Positions 1-7,252 of a stretch of DNA of 21,032 bases are shown piece by piece. Source of the stretch: a bacterium (GTDB lineage Bacteria > Nitrospinota_A > UBA7883 > JACRGQ01). The stretch lies in NCBI GenBank assembly GCA_021815535.1, contig JAKAGL010000011.1, forward strand, positions 1 to 21,032, read 5' to 3'. Each line of letters opens with the position of its first letter. Position 1 is the stretch's first letter. The position numbers and the translations under genes were made by a program. A model generated the notes under the pieces. The model did no database searches. It saw nothing but the letters and a program-made list of their open reading frames with translations, and had not been told where the DNA came from.

Positions 1-1246
1 TGTATCCGATAAGGCAACCCGCGTCAGGAAGGAACATGATTTCCTTCAACGCCGTCGGCGGTTTCGCGTTGCCGATAGAGGTGCAGGATACCGACAAACT
101 CCCGTCTGCGGCGTAGTCGGTATGGGTAGCTCCGGCGTTCGACAATTCCACAACCAGCACATAGGCGCTGTGTGCGCCGCCTATTCGATAGATACGGATT
201 TTATCAACGCCGGATTCCGCGCTTGCCAACACCGGGATGCCTACGGTCTGGTATGCGGGTGAAATGCTCCCAGATGGAGACAAATCGCTTTCCAGCGCCC
301 GCGTTGAATTGTAGTAGGTGTAGGCATACTGGAATACCCCATTCAGGCTAAGACCGGAAACCGATATGCCTATATCGCTCACCGAGCTTGCGACTTTCGT
401 CCATGCCCCGGATGCGTTATACCATGTGCTGCCGCTGGAAACGGTTCCCGTATAACTGAATGATGTGTTTCCGCCGATGGTCATGGCCGCACTGACGGAC
501 GGTACGTACACCACGATGGAATAGAAGAAGTTGGCCCGCAACATCACGCCATCGGACAAGCTTAGTTGAATGTCCGCATTGTTGTGGATGAGCATACCGG
601 ACTTGATAAGGTTCCCTTCCTTCGGGCTGCTTGAAAAATCCACCGATGATTCATAAATATCAAAGGTGGCGGTGTATGCCCCAAATTGGATTGCTGTTGC
701 GCCGCCCCGGTTGCAATTCAATCTTGTAACTATTGAATTCGCTCCCGTCCATTTGAATGTCGCCCCTACTTCATCCTTAGTGCTGTAGTTCGTGCCAGTA
801 GCCGCGTTAACGGATGCGCTGGCGGTCGACGGTGCAGCCACAGACAGCACCGGAGCCGCTACCGGAGCGGCGGGCGGCCCCATAACCCTCAAGGCCGAAC
901 CATCCCAGACTTTCGGGGTGTTCGTGCCGTCGCAGATGATGGCATAACCGGGCATTCCGTCCGTATTGATGGATACCGGGTTACTGGCATGAAAGGCCGC
1001 TGCCGCTACGTTGGTGACGGTGCCGGTTCCGGCGTTGACCGTGTACAGATTGCCCCCGCCTACAAGCAGGATGAGTGTACCGTACCATGCGGCCCCCTGC
1101 GCCGGAGTTGCTATCGCCGTACCGTTTATTTTCAGATGCGTCTTTTTTCCGCGCAGCGTCAGGTCGAGGAAATCCACGTTGTCGGCGATCACCGCCTCTA
1201 TGGTGTTCGCGGCATCGTTTGCGAGGTTCAGTCCGGCGAGTTTCAT
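1..1246 (-). CDS. Tail hub / packaged-DNA stabilisation protein, P22 gp10-like (partial, C-terminus off window)
   Basis: The frame is open from an ATG at 1246 to the left edge, giving 415 complete codons without a stop. The start overlaps the upstream TGA as ATGA. The N-terminus begins MKLAGLNLANDAANTIEAV. A beta-rich stretch follows with the propeller-like segment GMPGYAIICDGTNTPKVWDG at about residues 97-116. Further on come Pro/Ala-rich linker sequence and an FN3-like module with YAYTYYNSTRALESDLSP and GVDKIRIYRIGG. This pattern and the position after a gp4-like gene fit the beta-rich hub proteins of podovirus tails, which close the portal channel after packaging. Family assignment rests on pattern and synteny only. 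A -1 shift at 1294-1302 would fuse it to the preceding protein. Confidence 0.72.
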   Translation of the reverse strand, partial: MKLAGLNLANDAANTIEAVIADNVDFLDLTLRGKKTHLKINGTAIATPAQGAAWYGTLILLVGGGNLYTVNAGTGTVTNVAAAAFHASNPVSINTDGMPGYAIICDGTNTPKVWDGSALRVMGPPAAPVAAPVLSVAAPSTASASVNAATGTNYSTKDEVGATFKWTGANSIVTRLNCNRGGATAIQFGAYTATFDIYESSVDFSSSPKEGNLIKSGMLIHNNADIQLSLSDGVMLRANFFYSIVVYVPSVSAAMTIGGNTSFSYTGTVSSGSTWYNASGAWTKVASSVSDIGISVSGLSLNGVFQYAYTYYNSTRALESDLSPSGSISPAYQTVGIPVLASAESGVDKIRIYRIGGAHSAYVLVVELSNAGATHTDYAADGSLSVSCTSIGNAKPPTALKEIMFLPDAGCLIGY

Positions 1247-4200
1247 AGGCTCACCGCCAAGCGTTCCCGCCGCATACTCCGGCGACGGCGGGCTTTTTTT
1301 TTACTCTCACCTAAAAAGGTGCGCCCACCTCCCGCATAGGTATCCGCTTCGGTGGCGTAGTTGAACTGGAACTGATAGCCGTTCAGGAGCGTCGGGCTAA
1401 GCGCTGCCATCGTGATGATGGCGTCAAAGCTCACATTGTTGATCCGCATGAAACCCGTCGAGGCGTTGGGCTGGAGTTTCAGTTGGCTTATCGGATGCGT
1501 CAAAGCGCCGAAAGTGGCCCACGGAATGCTTACCGGTTGCCAACCCACAACCACCGGATAGGCCAACACGGTGTAATTCACGCCCAGCGCGTCGGTAACG
1601 GTAATATCCACCGTCCCGGCAAACGATGAGTACAGGTTCATCTTCAAGGCCGTGGTGCCGGTACTTAACACAGCGGAAGGTGCGCCAAAGTAGAACCCGG
1701 CATATTGATCCGGGCCCGGCACAGCCGAAAAGTCCCAATCCATCCTCTGAACGTAATACTGGTGGCTGCCGTCAATGGCCGTGTCGTCCACTTCTTCCAT
1801 CGAAAGCGTGTGGATGGTGGCAACGCCGCCATAAGAACCGCTGAAAGACCATCCCTGCCGTTCACCGTTGAAGGCAAGGTTGGCCACCTTCCAGAAGTCC
1901 GCCGGCACAACCGTAAACTGCCGAAGGTTCCATTTGTCCTTGAGAAGGCAGGGGAATCCATAGATAAGCGTTCCCGATGCCGCATGGCCGGGATCGATAT
2001 TCGTTGAAAGCTGGATGAGCTGTCCGCTTCCGTCGCCCCAGAATTTGAACCGGATATAGTTAAAATTGTTCGGAGCGGCGCCGATGGGCCACGTCGGCCA
2101 CGTTCCGAATCCGGCATATCCGTAACTAGGAGCACCCGGCAACGATGCCAGCGCCCTTAATGCGCCGCCCGGTGCGCCATCGGGCCGCCCAACGCCGGTA
2201 AGCGCCAAAATGGCCCCGCTTCCGCGGTAGTCGTAAATGCCACCAGAAAGCTGTTCCGCCGTGAAAGGAACGTCGAAGTTAAGGACGTTGCCTTGCGGCT
2301 CGCTCCAATCAATCTGCGCTTGCAATACCTTGTCAGCGATCCGCTTGTTGTCCGCATCCCCGGCCCGCACATAAAGCTGGTAAAGCGCCCAGCCCATGTA
2401 CATGTCACCGTCGTTGGCCGTGCCGTAATCCAGTACGTCTTTGCACCGGTGCAGTTGCGGCCAGCCACCCACGGCATCATATTTCGCCACCTTCCCCGCC
2501 CGGTACGAGTAGAACACCTGCAACTGCGTCCCGTCCGCCACCGCCGGAGATATGGGGATAACGGTCTGTGTTGGCTGATTGATGATGGCCGGCGCCGGTG
2601 TCGCCGATGTGTCGCAGTAATTGGTGGTGTCCCCGCCTTGTCCTGGTGTGAGGTCAGCCATGAAGCCGGAATAGCGGAACGTGACCGCCGTTTTCCAAGC
2701 TCCCCGAACCCACGTTATGTTGCCGCCGCCAGCCCCGGCGGGAATGATGATCTGGTTTCCGGTGACAGTGAATACCGAGTTATCTAGGTTGCCGCGCAGA
2801 CTGGCTTCGTGCCAGCCTTGCCCGGTAACGTCCATATATGCCTGTAAAAGTCCCGGAGATTTCGGCCAGCCCTTGAGCCACACCGGGTAATACACCTCTC
2901 CCAACATTTCCTTGAGGAAGGTGATGATATTGCTCGCTTGGGTGTAATCGCCGGAATACTTGCCCCATTCCGCGAAGAAAAAGAGCATCGGGGCAATGCT
3001 TTCCGTCCAGCTTGCGCCGGGAGTATGGGTATCCCGCACCGCCGGGTTTTCAATGCCGCTGTTCCAGTGCCAGCTCGATTGCCGGGCGAACTCATGGACC
3101 GGTATGTTGTCGGCGTTCAGCATGGACGGCCCCAAATCGGAGGGGTTGCGCATGATGAAGGCGTGAATGTCGATAAAATCTTGCACATCATAGGCAAGTG
3201 CCGATAGTGGGAAGCTCACCGTTCCGCCCGGGCGGCCATTGATCAGCATGGCAAGGGTGTTGCCGTGTTCAGCAACCTCCCAGCCGGTAGTCTCGGTCGA
3301 ATGGGCTCCGTTAATGTCGTTGATGAGATAGGCGCGGATTATCGCCCCCGTACCGGTGGCATCGGCAACATTCACGTTCAAGGGTGCAACCAACCCGCTT
3401 CCAACGACAAGTGGTGCAATGTGGGTTATCTTCCCCCCGGAAACCGTCGGCGTACCGCTAAAGGGATTTCCCAGCGAATCCGTGCCGGTGATCGAAGGAG
3501 CCGTGTAATTTTGCCCTTCATCGTCCACCATGAATCCGGCGACATATCCAGTTGCCGTTATTTTTATGTTCGTGTGCATGTCATCCAGCAACCGCCGATA
3601 CCATTTCATGGCAAGCGCGTCTCCGTCTACCCAATATTTGTAAATGCACGCCGCCGCAATGCAGGAATGCGCGTAAACCGGCTGATAGCCATAGGTCAAT
3701 GTGCCGTTGGAGTTAAAGGCGCTCGGCAGCGTCCAGCCTGTGCCGTAGCCCAGAGCCGCAAATTTCGGCCTGATTCCGACATGCACCGTATCCCCGGAAG
3801 CATCGGAAGCATCAAGCCACGTCATCCAATTGTCTAGTATCGTCTTGGCGGTGGCATTGCGCGTCCGGAAATAGAAGTCCGCCACGCTCAACAGGGCGCG
3901 CCACTGGTAGCCGTGCCAAGTGTCATCAGCCGAGGCGAAGTAGAACTGGTTGAGGACGTTTGAAACAGGCGCTCCGCCCACCAGCCCGGAAGTGCCCAGT
4001 GCTTCCCACCCGGCCATTCCGTACTTGGGCATGAACGGCCCTTTTATGTCCGCCGGGAACTGCGTCTTATAAGCGTTCTGCGCGTCAACCATGAATTGGA
4101 GGATGGTTTGCCATACGGGTGTGCCGCCGGGGTCGGTCAGCCCGCTTTGGTACATGCCCCCCATCCATAGATAGCCGGGAGCGGCCGGCCCGCGGTAGGC

Positions 4201-4329
4201 GCCTTTACCAAAAAACCCGTTTACGTCGAGATAGGTGTACGTCCACCGGGACAATGCGCGGTACGGATTCGGCAGGGTTATCCCCATCTCCAAATCGTCG
4301 AACAGCACGTCATAATGTCCGTTTTTCAA
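1243..4329 (-). CDS. Large virion-associated protein with alpha-toroid-like and beta-sandwich domains (candidate glycan-active enzyme)
   Basis: A 1028-aa protein between the gp4-like and hub genes. The start is TTG at 4329, overlapping the upstream TGA as TTGA, with AGGTGG a few bases upstream; Met15 (4287) is an alternative. Residues about 50-250 and 345-510 are rich in Trp, Tyr and helix-forming repeats (GYQWRALLSVADFYFRTRN, HSCIAAACIYKYW), resembling an (alpha/alpha) toroid as in many glycosidases or lyases. Residues about 258-335 interrupt this with a Gly/Thr-rich beta module. Residues about 740-850 and 855-975 look like two carbohydrate-binding-type beta-sandwiches. The last 20 residues turn abruptly basic after Lys1010-1012, encoded by the A9 run. 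I do not recognise a catalytic signature. A depolymerase or glycan-binding role is inference. Confidence 0.72.
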   Translation of the reverse strand: MKNGHYDVLFDDLEMGITLPNPYRALSRWTYTYLDVNGFFGKGAYRGPAAPGYLWMGGMYQSGLTDPGGTPVWQTILQFMVDAQNAYKTQFPADIKGPFMPKYGMAGWEALGTSGLVGGAPVSNVLNQFYFASADDTWHGYQWRALLSVADFYFRTRNATAKTILDNWMTWLDASDASGDTVHVGIRPKFAALGYGTGWTLPSAFNSNGTLTYGYQPVYAHSCIAAACIYKYWVDGDALAMKWYRRLLDDMHTNIKITATGYVAGFMVDDEGQNYTAPSITGTDSLGNPFSGTPTVSGGKITHIAPLVVGSGLVAPLNVNVADATGTGAIIRAYLINDINGAHSTETTGWEVAEHGNTLAMLINGRPGGTVSFPLSALAYDVQDFIDIHAFIMRNPSDLGPSMLNADNIPVHEFARQSSWHWNSGIENPAVRDTHTPGASWTESIAPMLFFFAEWGKYSGDYTQASNIITFLKEMLGEVYYPVWLKGWPKSPGLLQAYMDVTGQGWHEASLRGNLDNSVFTVTGNQIIIPAGAGGGNITWVRGAWKTAVTFRYSGFMADLTPGQGGDTTNYCDTSATPAPAIINQPTQTVIPISPAVADGTQLQVFYSYRAGKVAKYDAVGGWPQLHRCKDVLDYGTANDGDMYMGWALYQLYVRAGDADNKRIADKVLQAQIDWSEPQGNVLNFDVPFTAEQLSGGIYDYRGSGAILALTGVGRPDGAPGGALRALASLPGAPSYGYAGFGTWPTWPIGAAPNNFNYIRFKFWGDGSGQLIQLSTNIDPGHAASGTLIYGFPCLLKDKWNLRQFTVVPADFWKVANLAFNGERQGWSFSGSYGGVATIHTLSMEEVDDTAIDGSHQYYVQRMDWDFSAVPGPDQYAGFYFGAPSAVLSTGTTALKMNLYSSFAGTVDITVTDALGVNYTVLAYPVVVGWQPVSIPWATFGALTHPISQLKLQPNASTGFMRINNVSFDAIITMAALSPTLLNGYQFQFNYATEADTYAGGGRTFLGESKKKARRRRSMRRERLAVSL
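1266..1302 (-). promoter_or_regulatory. A9 slippery run followed by GC hairpin (candidate -1 frameshift/slippage site)
   Basis: On the coding strand nine A residues (1302-1294) read AAA AAA AAA in the zero frame. One base later comes CCCGCCG (1292-1286), a 13-nt loop and CGGCGGG (1272-1266), which is seven GC pairs. The zero frame continues as a strongly basic tail and stops at 1243. The -1 frame is open for 16 codons and joins the downstream ORF in phase with its ATG at 1246. Read on the plus strand, the same sequence is a hairpin followed by C and T9, the shape of an intrinsic terminator for rightward transcription. The sequence cannot decide between these roles. Confidence 0.5.
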
Positions 4330-5282
4330 TCGGCCACCTCAAAAGTCGAAGGAGCGGGTTGAGCGTCATACTGCATTTGTTCCAGTACCAGACGGTCACG
4401 AAGAGGGATCAAAGTTGAAAATATGGCGGGCGGGGCAACGTACGGCAACACCAACTCCACCGCCAATGCGTGTTGCAGAGCCAGTCCCCACCGTGCGGGC
4501 AGATCGGGAATATCCGAGGCCGAGGCGGTTGCACTCACCGCCGCCCGGTATCGCAGTTTGAGTATCCCCGCCGTTACCGGAAACGGCCAGAGGCGCAATA
4601 TATTATCCGGGGTGATGTATCCGCATTCCGGCAACCCTTTCTGGTTTTTGTTGGCTATCTCATCCCATCGAGATTGAGGCAGGGTTTCAAGCGGCAAATT
4701 GCTGGCCGGATCGGGGCTGCCGACACTCCATACCACCGCGCCGTTATCGGCCAGCGCCAATCCCGCCACCTGGTTGTAAACCGCTTGCGCATCAGGCAAA
4801 GTCGAACGGAACACCCGATAATAAGCCGCTCCGGATACCGCGCTCCACGCAAGGTTAATGGTTGGGTGTCCTGCATCCGCAACGGCGGGAACTTCCGGCC
4901 CTATTGACAAAACATTCCCATCTCCGTCGTAGGCATTCACCTTGTAGTAATACGTTCCGGCGGTCAATGCCCCGCCAGCCGCCGGAGTTGCGGTAAAGCC
5001 CGTAACCGGAAGGGTGTTCCCGTAGAAATTAACGGACAAATCGCCTTCATAGTTCGTCAGCACGTTGCTTAGATTGATCGCATCGACATCGGCAGACAGT
5101 GCCAGCATTACCGCCTTGCGCTTACTCCACGGCTGCACCTTGATCGAAAGGTCGGCGAGTATGGCATTTAGTTTCGAGGCGCCGATTGCCTGATCGCCAA
5201 TGCTCAAAGACGCGGTGGTATCGTCCGATTGCTTTACGGCTATAAGCTGCAAAGCCCCAAGAATAATATCGTCCCGCGTCAT
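4326..5282 (-). CDS. Head-tail connector / tail accessory factor, P22 gp4-like, with FN3-like insertion
   Basis: 318 aa, ATG at 5282 with GAGGT upstream. Residues 1-75 carry the helical start typical of gp4-type adaptors (MTRDDIILGALQLIAV; LSIGDQAIGASKLNAILADL). Residues about 204-318 carry the second half, with RWDEIANKNQKGLPECGYI, LRLWPFP, DIPDLPARWGLALQHALA and a closing helix. In the family these proteins form a ring under the portal and start tail assembly. Between the two halves, at about residues 93-197, sits an extra beta module (GTYYYKVNAYDGDGNVLSIGP; GAAYYRVFRSTLP) that looks like a fibronectin type III domain and probably projects outward. The downstream gene begins inside its stop codon. 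Confidence 0.8.
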   Translation of the reverse strand: MTRDDIILGALQLIAVKQSDDTTASLSIGDQAIGASKLNAILADLSIKVQPWSKRKAVMLALSADVDAINLSNVLTNYEGDLSVNFYGNTLPVTGFTATPAAGGALTAGTYYYKVNAYDGDGNVLSIGPEVPAVADAGHPTINLAWSAVSGAAYYRVFRSTLPDAQAVYNQVAGLALADNGAVVWSVGSPDPASNLPLETLPQSRWDEIANKNQKGLPECGYITPDNILRLWPFPVTAGILKLRYRAAVSATASASDIPDLPARWGLALQHALAVELVLPYVAPPAIFSTLIPLRDRLVLEQMQYDAQPAPSTFEVAD

Positions 5283-5290
5283 CGTTTACC

Positions 5291-5623
5291 TCAATCCTGA
5301 TTAACCGGCATCGCCATGTGCGGGAAGCGGTTCACGTCCCGTTTTATGGTGGTGAGTTGGCCGTTGGGTTCTTCCTGTTTTTCCCAGACGGTCATGACGG
5401 AGTTTTTCAGCACTTCAACGACCTCTTCCGGAACGGAGACTTCAACATCCCGCTGAATCTGATATGTCTTGCCGTTCACACCGATGAACACCGGCCCCTT
5501 ATCGTCGCGGGTAGACGCGATTTTTAATTTGTACATTTTCCGTTTCGGTTTCGGTGCGACAGGGGCCGTTGCCGAATCGGGATTCTGATCGAGGTTCTGA
5601 GCGGTTGCTCCTCTTCGTGCCAT
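5291..5623 (-). CDS. Small basic phage structural-region protein, function unknown
   Basis: 110 aa. The ATG at 5623 has AGGAG nine bases upstream. The first 30 residues are low-complexity and basic (Ala/Pro/Lys), followed by a compact beta-rich region with VFIGVNGKTYQIQRDVEVSV and PEEVVEVLKNS. Proteins of this shape occur between capsid and connector genes in phages with N4-gp56-type capsids, but I do not know a proven role. It lies 8 bases upstream of the connector gene, so it is part of the head-tail operon. A structural or connector accessory role is only inferred from position. Confidence 0.8.
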   Translation of the reverse strand: MARRGATAQNLDQNPDSATAPVAPKPKRKMYKLKIASTRDDKGPVFIGVNGKTYQIQRDVEVSVPEEVVEVLKNSVMTVWEKQEEPNGQLTTIKRDVNRFPHMAMPVNQD

Positions 5624-5654
5624 TTAAAATGTCTCCTGTAAATTGTTTCTAATA

Positions 5655-5679
5655 GGGGCGGACACAAAATGCCCGCCCC
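5655..5679 (-). terminator. GC hairpin after the decoration-like gene (weak terminator or mRNA-stability element)
   Basis: On the coding strand GGGGCGG (5679-5673) and CCGCCCC (5661-5655) form seven GC pairs around an 11-nt loop, 6 bases after the stop of the 153-aa gene. What follows is TATTAG rather than a U-tract, so full termination is doubtful. Confidence 0.5.
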
Positions 5680-5685
5680 GTACTG

Positions 5686-6147
5686 TTACAAGCCGATATC
5701 GGCGGCAGTGAGTGGGAGCGCGGCCAAATCTTTAAATGAGGTCGTTATCCCGGCAGTTGTAAGATCGGTCGTTCCCAATGTCACTGTGGCGGATGCCGCC
5801 TGCGCGTTTACGATCTTGAGAACCCCGATGGGGCACAATGTTTCATCAGTAACGGCGGGTATGTCGCCTCCATCCGTACCCTTCACCGCTGAAAGTGTCC
5901 CGGCGGAGTTCAAACACAAAACGTAGTAACAGGTACTGTTTGCCGCCTGCACCGCCGCCGCAACCACGATTTCATTGGTGGCGGCTTTCAGGTAAAGAAC
6001 GCCCGCTATTGAAAAGCTGATTGCATTGACTATCTGCAATTTCACCTTTGATACGGTGGCAAGCGCAAGGCCGGCCGCTTGGCTGCACCTGTTGCCGAAC
6101 AGGTACCGCAATACGGCGTGTGAAAGGTCTCCAAGTGTTTTGCTCAT
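5686..6147 (-). CDS. Putative head decoration / capsid-associated protein
   Basis: 153 aa, ATG at 6147 with AGAGGAAA upstream. It lies directly after the major capsid gene. The sequence is rich in Ala, Thr and Val: an N-terminal helix with LGDLSHAVLRYLFGNR, then small beta strands (ISFSIAGVLYLKAATNEIVV; TCYYVLCLNSAGTLSAVKG) and a hydrophobic C-terminus with LPLTAADIGL. Small beta-rich proteins immediately downstream of the capsid gene are often decoration or cement proteins. I do not recognise the family, so the role is inferred from position and composition. Strong GC hairpins bracket the gene on both sides. Confidence 0.7.
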   Translation of the reverse strand: MSKTLGDLSHAVLRYLFGNRCSQAAGLALATVSKVKLQIVNAISFSIAGVLYLKAATNEIVVAAAVQAANSTCYYVLCLNSAGTLSAVKGTDGGDIPAVTDETLCPIGVLKIVNAQAASATVTLGTTDLTTAGITTSFKDLAALPLTAADIGL

Positions 6148-6167
6148 TTCAAATTTCCTCTTATTGT

Positions 6168-6188
6168 GGCGGGCTTTTCAGGCCCGCC
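6168..6188 (-). terminator. GC hairpin after the major capsid gene
   Basis: On the coding strand GGCGGGC (6188-6182) pairs perfectly with GCCCGCC (6174-6168) around a 7-nt loop (CTGAAAA), about 30 bases after the capsid stop codon. ACAATAAG follows and there is no U-tract. It may be a partial terminator or a 3'-end protector that helps set capsid mRNA abundance. Confidence 0.5.
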
Positions 6189-6219
6189 TCATTGTTATTG
6201 GTTCGTTTCTGTTAATGGG

Positions 6220-7230
6220 TTACGGGGCCACCGGGCAACCGTGCTCCAGGCGCAGCATCCACGCATCGTTGAGGATTTCCGCCGTGTAGGTGGATTTCCA
6301 GCCGGTGGTGGCGCGCTGGTTGAGCGGGTCGCTGGTGCCGCCGGAACCAAGCCCCTTGACGATGTTCTCCATGCCCTTGCCGTCCAGTTCGGTGGTGCCA
6401 TAGGCATCGGCCCCCAACAGCAGCGTGACATAAACGTCGATGAGAGTGCCGCTGGTGCTGATCTGGCCGGTTGCGCCAACCGCCGCACCGACGTCGGCGA
6501 ACACTTTGGCCTGGGTGCTTTCAACAAACCGGATGCGGTTCCACGCGCCAACCTCGCCGTCCATGATGGTCATCTGCCGGCCGTATTTCTCCACCGGGAT
6601 GAATCCGGGGAAGTTGGTGGCATTGGACAGCGCCGCGGTGAAATCCGGATGGATGATGGCGACAAAGGCCGCTTTGACCGGAACGGTGCCTATGCCCGTA
6701 GAGGCGTTAAGCTGTTCCGTGATGTCGTTGGCGTTCTGGCGCGCCAAGTTGCGGATGGCTTTCCGCAGATCGGCTTCGCTCAAGCACGCCGCCACGGCGC
6801 CCCGCGTTGACACGCCGTTGGCGTATTGCACGTTCGTCCCGGCCACCAGAATGTCGCGGGTGATCGCGTCGATGGACTGGCCTGCCTGTTCGCCGACGAC
6901 CTTGGTTTCCTCGGTAAGCACCGGGAAAGGGTCGGTGTTGGCGAGCAGCGATCCAATTTCGACGTAAGCGCCGTATTCCTGGACAGTCGCCTCGACGAAC
7001 GTCCGGGTAACGGTATTGCCGACGGGGGTGACACTTTCCATCAGCGGGGTGGTGTTGGGGGGCAACGCGTTAAAGCGGGTGAATTTGATCTTCGTGCCGT
7101 TGGCGCGCTTGAGGTTCCGCTGCTGCCCGAATTTTGCGTGCTGCAACTTCGGGATGGCGCGGGCGAGCGTAGTCTTGTCCAACAAGAACTGCTGCGTCGC
7201 AGTCAAAGTTGATACCGTATTAACAGACAT
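6220..7230 (-). CDS. Major capsid protein, N4-gp56 family
   Basis: 336 aa, ATG at 7230 preceded by AAAGGGA. The sequence matches the N4-gp56 capsid pattern: RANGTKIKFTRFNALP, TPLMESVTPVGNTVT, the EYGAYVEIG region, VGEQAGQSIDAITRDILVAG, TNVQYANGVSTRGAV, SEADLRKAIRNLARQNAN, then AFVAIIHPDF and the C-terminal ILNDAWMLRLEHGCPVA. Members form the icosahedral shell with an HK97-type fold. A scaffold-like gene precedes it and a decoration-like gene follows. Length is close to that of shorter family members. This is one of the clearest calls in the window. Confidence 0.93.
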   Translation of the reverse strand: MSVNTVSTLTATQQFLLDKTTLARAIPKLQHAKFGQQRNLKRANGTKIKFTRFNALPPNTTPLMESVTPVGNTVTRTFVEATVQEYGAYVEIGSLLANTDPFPVLTEETKVVGEQAGQSIDAITRDILVAGTNVQYANGVSTRGAVAACLSEADLRKAIRNLARQNANDITEQLNASTGIGTVPVKAAFVAIIHPDFTAALSNATNFPGFIPVEKYGRQMTIMDGEVGAWNRIRFVESTQAKVFADVGAAVGATGQISTSGTLIDVYVTLLLGADAYGTTELDGKGMENIVKGLGSGGTSDPLNQRATTGWKSTYTAEILNDAWMLRLEHGCPVAP

Positions 7231-7252
7231 GATACAGGTTCCCTTTCAATGA

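Noticed and set aside
3265..3837. Plus-strand open frame of 190 codons inside the 1028-aa gene
   Set aside because: Antisense shadow in GC-rich coding sequence, with no Shine-Dalgarno sequence or motifs.
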